From: Odiellus spinosus | Taxonomy: Eukaryota; Arthropoda; Arachnida; Opiliones; Phalangiidae | NCBI GenBank assembly: GCA_963920705.1 | Contig: OY987239.1 | Location: 3,381,576 to 3,445,575 of the forward strand | Direction: 5' to 3' | DNA: 64,000 nt | Part shown: positions 56,996-64,000 of the stretch, one piece after another | Layout of the letters: the number at the start of each line of letters is the position of its first letter | How positions within the stretch are numbered: position 1 is the first letter of the stretch | The notes under the pieces: model-generated | Database searches by the model: none | What the model was told of the DNA's origin: nothing | What the model saw: the letters and a program-made list of their open reading frames with translations, nothing else | Translations under genes and position numbers: made by a program

Positions 56996-57006
56996 ATCAA
57001 TCAACA

Positions 57007-57231
57007 ATGGCCGAATGGTGTGAAGTACCCCGCAATTATCAACTCTCTTGCCCGAGATGGGATAACGATCTCGCGTCAGTTCCAGCTCTCGGGAAACTGC
57101 TACACTTTTACATGTCCCGTGATTGCTGTCAACACAGGAAGTGTGTATTGATTCAACAAAAGAAGTATTACCGTCCGTCATTATCGAGTGAACAGGCAGT
57201 AATGCCTGATGAGCGGTTGTTCTGCCGGTGA
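57007..57231 (+). CDS. 74-residue Cys-rich protein with a 5'-leader intron (left)
   Basis: A non-coding exon (~56507-56587, no ATG) is followed by an intron GTAAGC...GTCTTTAG (56588-56995, 408 nt). Exon 2 starts 11 nt before ATG 57007. The protein starts MAEWCEVPRNYQLSCP, has CCQHRKC and ends DERLFCR; the Cys/His pattern suggests a small metal-binding or disulfide protein. No family is recognised. AATAAA at 57279. The opposite strand is also open (89 codons), but lacks promoter and splice support. Confidence 0.65.
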   Translation: MAEWCEVPRNYQLSCPRWDNDLASVPALGKLLHFYMSRDCCQHRKCVLIQQKKYYRPSLSSEQAVMPDERLFCR

Positions 57232-57239
57232 TGTTCAGG

Positions 57240-58800
57240 GTTTAAATATACGATAAAAAATATTTGTGATTGCATAAAAATAAATTGTTAATTAAAATTT
57301 TTATCGTAAATGAATCCAATCTCTGAAATTATTTATACTTAAGCCTACTATATTTAGTAAAGCCTACAAATAACGTCGGATATCTAAGTTAGCCTATACC
57401 AATCTAGGATATATATATATATGACAATATTCAAGCTAATCGAAATAGAATAATAAAGGGGAATTATGAAATTGTTCGAGATAAATGAGTAAAAATGACT
57501 AAACACCGTCATAAAATGTCCAATCGTCGAGAAAAAATCGTGTGAAAAAGACGAAAAATCTCAATCTTTAAGCGTGACACAAATTAAAGGCGCAAGAAAC
57601 GTCTAAGTATCGGGAGAGTCTAACTAACTAGATTAAGTAACAAAGACGGGAGTGTAAGCGTCGAACGAATTGATAAAAATTGTAAATAGAAAATATGATA
57701 AATAAAACTGAAAAAAAGTACGTTGAAATTGATTAGCGATGGGACAAATTAATTAAACCCTGAAAAACGTCTAAGTATCGATAGAAGATAATAAGGTTGT
57801 GAAAGAAAATTGTTAATGTAATGAAAACATCAAAGACGCAGATAAATGATTGAAACCGGTGTAATATATTAAAAAGACGGGAGTAAAATTGTCTAAAGAC
57901 GCAGATAAATAATTGGAACCGGTATAATATATTAAAAAGACGGGAGTAAAATTGTCTAAGAGCCGTCATAAAATGTATAAGCGTCGAACAAAATGATCTA
58001 AAATTAGGGAAAACGATAAAAATGTTTAAGTAGTGAAATAGTTTAACAAAGTTGGAAGATAAAACGTCCAAGTGTCGGGAAAATAACGAAGATGCGGATA
58101 TTAATGTCGGAGACTCAAAACTAAATAGGAAAGGAGAGGGATTTTAGTATTGAAATACCGAAAGAAGTTAACACTTGATTCGTAAAAATACAATGTTTCT
58201 GTAAAATAACAGAAACTCGACAAAAGCATTATTACTCTTTGGGTTAGTTTCTTGTACGTATTTTCTACGAATACTATGCCGCGACGTGATGATAATTTAA
58301 CCGCGCGTGTTTAAAATTTGAATCGCACACGTGAACCGCTTAACATAGAGATAAGCAAAAACACGACTACAGTTTCTGGGACGTTTTTAGCAAGGCTCAA
58401 TCGTAAAAAGAAGCAAAATCCGCTTTCAACCTTTTCACCAGTATACGATAAAACGACGAAAAATTTGTTTATTCGGTAAAACAAATTAACATAACCGTGA
58501 AAAAAAGTCTAAATATTGGAGAAGTTAATATAAAGCGGAATGAAACGTCTAAGTTTCGGCATAAACAACAGCAATGTCGAAGAAGCGAAACAAAATAACA
58601 GGTCTAAATCAAGGGAGAAATTAACAAAGACGTAAGAAAAACATCTAATTAACGAGATAAGGAAGCGAAGACGGGAATGAAAATGTGAAGGTACGCCATA
58701 AAATATCCAAGTGTAGATTCAAATTAACAAAATCGTGGGTAAAATTGTATTTAGTCACCATCCTCATCGTCGACGATTCTAACCTAACCTAACTTCGCGA
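57240..58800. repeat. Degenerate GACGGGAG / GTCTAAG repeat field
   Basis: Dozens of loosely spaced copies of AACGTCTAAGTATCG and AAAGACGGGAGTAAAA-like words, at ~50-60 bp intervals, including an exact-like 62-bp tandem pair at 57837-57960. The 112-codon minus-strand frame at 57733-58071 is an A/T-rich by-product of these repeats. Mirror 58900-60460. Confidence 0.7.
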
Positions 58801-58820
58801 AATTACATCAGGATGAATGG

Positions 58821-58877
58821 CGGGGCGCCTCTTTTCAATCTCCTTGGCGGATCGCCAAGGAGTTGACGGCGCCCCGC
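58821..58877. repeat. GC-rich nested hairpin at the centre of palindrome 2
   Basis: Outer stem CGGGGCGCC / GGCGCCCCG, then an asymmetric interior (10 nt left, 5 nt right, sharing TCAA), then a perfect inner stem CTCCTTGGCG / CGCCAAGGAG around GAT. The surrounding sequence is AT-rich, so this stands out. Confidence 0.9.
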
Positions 58878-60467
58878 CATTCATCCTGATGTAATTTCGC
58901 GAAGTTAGGTTAGGTTAGAATCGTCGACGATGAGGATGGTGACTAAATACAATTTTACCCACGATTTTGTTAATTTGAATCGACACTTGGATATTTTATG
59001 GCGTACCTTCACATTTTCATTCCCGTCTTCGCTTCCTTATCTCGTTAATTAGATGTTTTTCTTACGTCTTTGTTAATTTCTCCCTTGATTTAGACCTGTT
59101 ATTTTGTTTCGCTTCTTCGACATTGCTGTTGTTTATGCCGAAACTTAGACGTTTCATTCCGCTTTATATTAACTTCTCCAATATTTAGACTTTTTTTCAC
59201 GGTTATGTTAATTTGTTTTACCGAATAAACAAATTTTTCGTCGTTTTATCGTATACTGGTGAAAAGGTTGAAAGCGGATTTTGCTTCTTTTTACGATTGA
59301 GCCTTGCTAAAAACGTCCCAGAAACTGTAGTCGTGTTTTTGCTTATCTCTATGTTAAGCGGTTCACGTGTGCGATTCAAATTTTAAACACGCGCGGTTAA
59401 ATTATCATCACGTCGCGGCATAGTATTCGTAGAAAATACGTACAAGAAACTAACCCAAAGAGTAATAATGCTTTTGTCGAGTTTCTGTTATTTTACAGAA
59501 ACATTGTATTTTTACGAATCAAGTGTTAACTTCTTTCGGTATTTCAATACTAAAATCCCTCTCCTTTCCTATTTAGTTTTGAGTCTCCGACATTAATATC
59601 CGCATCTTCGTTATTTTCCCGACACTTGGACGTTTTATCTTCCAACTTTGTTAAACTATTTCACTACTTAAACATTTTTATCGTTTTCCCTAATTTTAGA
59701 TCATTTTGTTCGACGCTTATACATTTTATGACGGCTCTTAGACAATTTTACTCCCGTCTTTTTAATATATTATACCGGTTCCAATTATTTATCTGCGTCT
59801 TTAGACAATTTTACTCCCGTCTTTTTAATATATTACACCGGTTTCAATCATTTATCTGCGTCTTTGATGTTTTCATTACATTAACAATTTTCTTTCACAA
59901 CCTTATTATCTTCTATCGATACTTAGACGTTTTTCAGGGTTTAATTAATTTGTCCCATCGCTAATCAATTTCAACGTACTTTTTTTCAGTTTTATTTATC
60001 ATATTTTCTATTTACAATTTTTATCAATTCGTTCGACGCTTACACTCCCGTCTTTGTTACTTAATCTAGTTAGTTAGACTCTCCCGATACTTAGACGTTT
60101 CTTGCGCCTTTAATTTGTGTCACGCTTAAAGATTGAGATTTTTCGTCTTTTTCACACGATTTTTTCTCGACGATTGGACATTTTATGACGGTGTTTAGTC
60201 ATTTTTACTCATTTATCTCGAACAATTTCATAATTCCCCTTTATTATTCTATTTCGATTAGCTTGAATATTGTCATATATATATATATATCCTAGATTGG
60301 TATAGGCTAACTTAGATATCCGACGTTATTTGTAGGCTTTACTAAATATAGTAGGCTTAAGTATAAATAATTTCAGAGATTGGATTCATTTACGATAAAA
60401 ATTTTAATTAACAATTTATTTTTATGCAATCACAAATATTTTTTATCGTATATTTAAACCCTGAACA

Positions 60468-60692
60468 TCACCGGCAGAACAACCGCTCATCAGGCATTAC
60501 TGCCTGTTCACTCGATAATGACGGACGGTAATACTTCTTTTGTTGAATCAATACACACTTCCTGTGTTGACAGCAATCACGGGACATGTAAAAGTGTAGC
60601 AGTTTCCCGAGAGCTGGAACTGACGCGAGATCGTTATCCCATCTCGGGCAAGAGAGTTGATAATTGCGGGGTACTTCACACCATTCGGCCAT
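60468..60692 (-). CDS. 74-residue Cys-rich protein (right arm copy)
   Basis: Mirror of 57007-57231 with an identical protein. The leader intron is 60704-61111 and the TATA box 61214-61221. A substitution at ~60755 lies in the intron, outside the coding part. Confidence 0.65.
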   Translation of the reverse strand: MAEWCEVPRNYQLSCPRWDNDLASVPALGKLLHFYMSRDCCQHRKCVLIQQKKYYRPSLSSEQAVMPDERLFCR

Positions 60693-61490
60693 TGTTGATT
60701 GATCTAAAGACAAAATATATGATCACTTTGGAGATAAATAACGATTTTGAAAAAGTTGAACTATACGCTCTAATTGATACCCAATAATGAATTCTCAACT
60801 AAATATGGATTGACTTGGGAATAATATGAATCAATTTCTATACCCTATCTAAAGATTAACGTAGATATCTATTTTATATTTAAACTATAGGTTAACGTAG
60901 AAGACTATTGTATATTTAAACTAGAGTTTATCGTGGAAAACTATTTTAAATTTAAACTAAAAGTTAGCGAAGATAACTACTTTAAATACTACGTTAAAAT
61001 ATATTGTTTTATATTTAAACTAAAGTTTAGTGTAGAAAGCTATTTTATATTTCAACTAAGAGTTAACGTAAATACCTATTTTAACAGCGTTAAAATATAT
61101 TTCATGCTTACCGATAGAAATTTTCTGGAGATGGAGGTGAAGATTTCTTTTTTCTCTTCCTTTTGACGAGGATGGGGTTGTAGGTTGTGATGATTAGGAT
61201 TTGAAAAATTCACTATTTATACCCTCCTATTATCTTAAACCATGAGTCACCGATTAAGATGGGGAAACAACGTTTGAGTTGAATCTTGTTTATTTTTAAA
61301 TGATGAAAGGAAAGAAACTATTTCTCGTTATAAGAAAATATTTGTAGAGATAAACGTGATAATGTTCGTAGGATGGTGAAGTTAGAAAAAAATAAGAGAT
61401 TTTTAGTAGAAAGATTAATATATCCCATTTTATTGAATTAAACACTATTATTGATTATACACATGAAAATTATACATGAAAATGGCAAAT

Positions 61491-62671
61491 TTATTTGCTA
61501 CGTTTTATAGCCGTTCGTACGTCGTCATTCTCTTCGGTAGTAAATAAATTAATTTTATCAACATGAAACTTAGTTAATACTTTACAACGTACATCATCCA
61601 AAAATTTAAATAAGGGCGTACGTAAACAATTGTTACACCATGTAGCAAACACGTTGGTGACTATTTCTCCTACGTTTTCGGGGTTTATGTATCCGTGGTA
61701 TTGAATGTGATCAACGTCGTCTTCGGAAGATATAACGCCTTCAACTGGAAGCAATCGCTACACATACGTAATCTTCGATACTTCTCAAAATATTTCCTAC
61801 GCACCGAATAGTACGATGTGATAATGTGATTACCTGTTATGATGTATGGGGGTGGGTCACTGTATTCTGTATTCAACACTCTATTGTATTGAAACCATGA
61901 TAACTTGACGCTCGGATCTATAATTATGTTTAAGGAATCATTCAGCACGTCATCCCACTCGCCCTCATCATCCCCGTATACATCTATAAAATCTTCGTAA
62001 TACTCCATTGTACTTTTTACGAATATTTCTTCCAAGTCTTGGACGATTGGAAGTATTTTATATATATCGTGGAGTGATAATTCACGACCCGACGAGTGTT
62101 GGGCCATAAACATCGAATAAATTTCGTTCTTCGCACATACATATAGCCGGAAGGGTTGATGTGAATTCTTCCTGTCGTTGTTAAGGTTCTCAGCGGGTTG
62201 GATGTTTGATGATGTGGTAAATGAAACGTCTGGAGCTACGTTGGGGACGGACGGACCATCAGCTGAAGTGATCGGGACATCGTTGGAAGGTGATAAGACA
62301 TCGTTGGAAGGTGATAAGACATCGTTGGGTGATGATGGATCATCGGTAGAAGTGGACGGGACATCGCTGGAGGATGACGGGACATCGTTGATAGATGTGA
62401 TTATGGCGATAGTCTGGGATGTAGTCTCGTTCATCTTCGTCTTCTTAGCGTTCTCGATAGATTCCATGGATCGAGCTCGTTTCAGGATGTATTCACGACT
62501 CGTTTCTTCCTTATGGCGGGATAGACTATGGATGGTGAGGTGCTCCTTCTTTGTGAAGTATACGTTGCAAAATTTACACGGGAATTCTTCATACTCGTGC
62601 TTTTCTCGAGCATGTTGAAGTAAGCTTCCAACTTGGGAAAACTTAGCCCCACAATTGCGACAGATGACCAT
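61491..62671 (-). CDS. Two-finger C2H2 protein (right arm copy)
   Basis: Mirror of 55028-56208 with identical predicted protein. Candidate intron 61745-61833; exon 1 61834-62671, exon 2 61491-61744. The TGACTCA block lies at 62752-62772. Confidence 0.7.
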
Positions 62672-62928
62672 AATGTAACTAACTTCAGTTAAAGACTTTT
62701 AGTATTACCGGAAGAGATGATGCTGCTTGGTGAGAACTTAAACTTTGATAATTAAACAATGAGTCACTGATTAATTCTAAGTCCTTTTTCTCACCCTTTC
62801 CACTCTGGGGAAATTATCCTTACCCATTTGATATGAACAGAATATGAAAGTTTTATTTGCCTACTTTTGATATCAATATTAAGAAATGTCATATTTAAGA
62901 GTTTGAAATTCGGAATTTTATTTTGTAT

Positions 62929-63802
62929 TTACAAATATTGTTTCGAAATGCAAATAATTCTAGTCACCATTTGCTTACAAAATTCGAAACTTAAAAAAGT
63001 TGAATTATTAAAAATTTCAGTAATTAATTGGATATTTAAATTGTTAATCGCAGTTGAAAAATTCATTTCTACGCGCTCAACCCAATCATAGGTTAAACAA
63101 TCGTGCTGTAATTGCGATGGATGGTCAATGAGACACCCGTTACACGAGTTTTTAATAAGTTCCGTTAGCTGTGAAACTACTATGTCCTTTATAGCTTGGT
63201 AGACTTTCTTAGTTTCGTTAAGCATGATTTCAACTTGTTGATGCTTTTCCAAGAGTTTCTCCCATAGAACTCTTCCGATGGCGAATCCATTTTTAGTGGG
63301 AAATAACATCCCATAGTTCTTCCCGTTTCCCGTCGTCATTTCACTGATATTAAGCATCTTCCGGTCCTGGTATGACTTGAGTTCCACCCGTTTATTGTTT
63401 GACCCTTCCAAGAAAACTGATGAAGGACTTGCACCCTCGTTTTGGAAGTATTGCATGATTTCTTCCCTCATTCGGTATATTTGAAAGTACTCATTCTCGC
63501 TGAGATTAATTCCAGTGGATCCATCAGTAAATCCAAGTCTAATTTCACATTCGGGAGTAACTGTGACCGATTTGCTCGATGAGATTTCGAATACGTTCGT
63601 GTTGTCCCTGTAAATGATAGAAACGGCTAAGTTAATTGAGGTTTTATACTAATAATAAGATGTCAGGAATAAAAATTACTAAGTTATTTAAGAGCACAGT
63701 GAAAATTTCAAAGTTATTTAGGGTTAGGTTAATAATTTCTAAGTTATTTAGGGTGGCAGAAATAATTTCTAAGTTAATTTTAGAGTAAAATGGTACTTAC
63801 AT
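62929..63802 (-). CDS. PC4-like protein, split start codon (right arm copy)
   Basis: Mirror of 53897-54770: exon 2 62929-63607, intron 63608-63800, AT of the start codon 63801-63802. One amino-acid difference from the left copy (Arg to Ser in the LNIREM segment, residue ~89), so the arms are not perfectly homogenised. Confidence 0.75.
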
Positions 63803-64000
63803 TTTTAGTGTTCTTGTGGATGACTGGAATACGGTTGATGGCAGCTTTAAATGACTTATCTAAAATATATCCTAGCTTTTATACCCATAAATAAGCGTCA
63901 TATCTGTACTTAAAGTTGGGAAATAGGTTTTACCAATGACGTATTGGGTTTTTACTAAGCGATTCAGCGTCAAATCAGTACTTGAGTTGGGAAATAGGTT

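Larger units (their letters stand above)
53699..64000. repeat. Palindrome 2: >10.3-kb near-perfect inverted repeat
   Basis: 53699-58829 reappears inverted at 58868-64000 (positions sum to 117699, or 117697 nearer the centre because of a (TA)n difference). Base 64000 pairs with 53699, so the right arm probably runs past the window. Substitutions between arms occur at ~54355 (CCG vs CAG), ~56944 and ~56872, under 0.1% overall. Each arm carries the same three genes facing inward. Confidence 0.95.

Noticed and set aside
56912-57181. 89-codon minus-strand frame opposite the Cys-rich gene
   Set aside because: No promoter or poly(A) on that strand; the plus strand has TATA, splice sites and AATAAA.
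57733-58071. 112-codon frame near the palindrome 2 centre
   Set aside because: Phe/Leu/Ile-rich translation of degenerate repeats with a 62-bp duplication; no supporting signals.

Overview
The window is AT-rich nuclear DNA from an animal, most likely an arthropod. The evidence is spliceosomal introns with TATA boxes and AATAAA signals, tRNA-Gln genes with eukaryotic A/B boxes, a THAP finger, a Helitron with a PIF1 helicase, an IS630/Tc1/mariner transposase, a solo LTR, many foldback MITEs and TTAGG-like tracts. It is an accessory, repeat-built region; no conserved housekeeping protein gene was recognised.

Layout. (1) 1-22035: near-perfect inverted repeat (arms 1-10876 and 11155-22035, 278-nt spacer) that reaches the window start. 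Each arm carries a tandem 1.73-kb duplication, foldback elements, a 3.4-kb TA-flanked element called E1 here, and half of a SWIM-domain foldback element in which the palindrome turns around. (2) 22.0-24.6 kb: repeats, a 5S-like fragment and a foldback element. (3) 24631-35328, minus strand: a large broken Helitron coding region. Reading order is THAP finger with a 10-residue repeat, Helitron N-terminal region, HUH Rep, PIF1-type helicase, then a USP-type deubiquitinase with its Cys, His and Asn/Asp boxes visible. The helicase is split by a solo LTR (TG...CA, 5-bp ACACA duplication), and that LTR is itself split by an E1 copy. Most other reading-frame breaks fall in homopolymer runs. (4) 36.7-48.4 kb: foldback repeats, a 91/100-bp satellite, E1 copies, a second SWIM element, and a mariner-like element with two inverted 3' halves. 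(5) 48.4-53.8 kb: low-copy repeats, one possible small transcription unit, an eight-unit tRNA-Gln array and tRNA-derived SINE-like repeats. (6) 53699-64000: a second near-perfect inverted repeat that reaches the window end. Its arms carry three compact genes: a PC4-like protein with a Cys/His cluster whose start codon is made by splicing (AT|G), a two-finger C2H2 protein, and a 74-residue Cys-rich protein with an intron in its 5' leader. The arms meet at a GC-rich nested hairpin.

Interpretation. The two palindromes, each with arms about 0.1% different, and the three-gene cassette are the most unusual parts. They may be real inverted duplications or a head-to-head form of a mobile or viral replicon, or they may be assembly fold-backs. 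Raw reads across positions 11015 and 58851 would decide. The Helitron with a C-terminal USP domain, and possibly an N-terminal THAP finger, is the clearest candidate for an unusual protein architecture.
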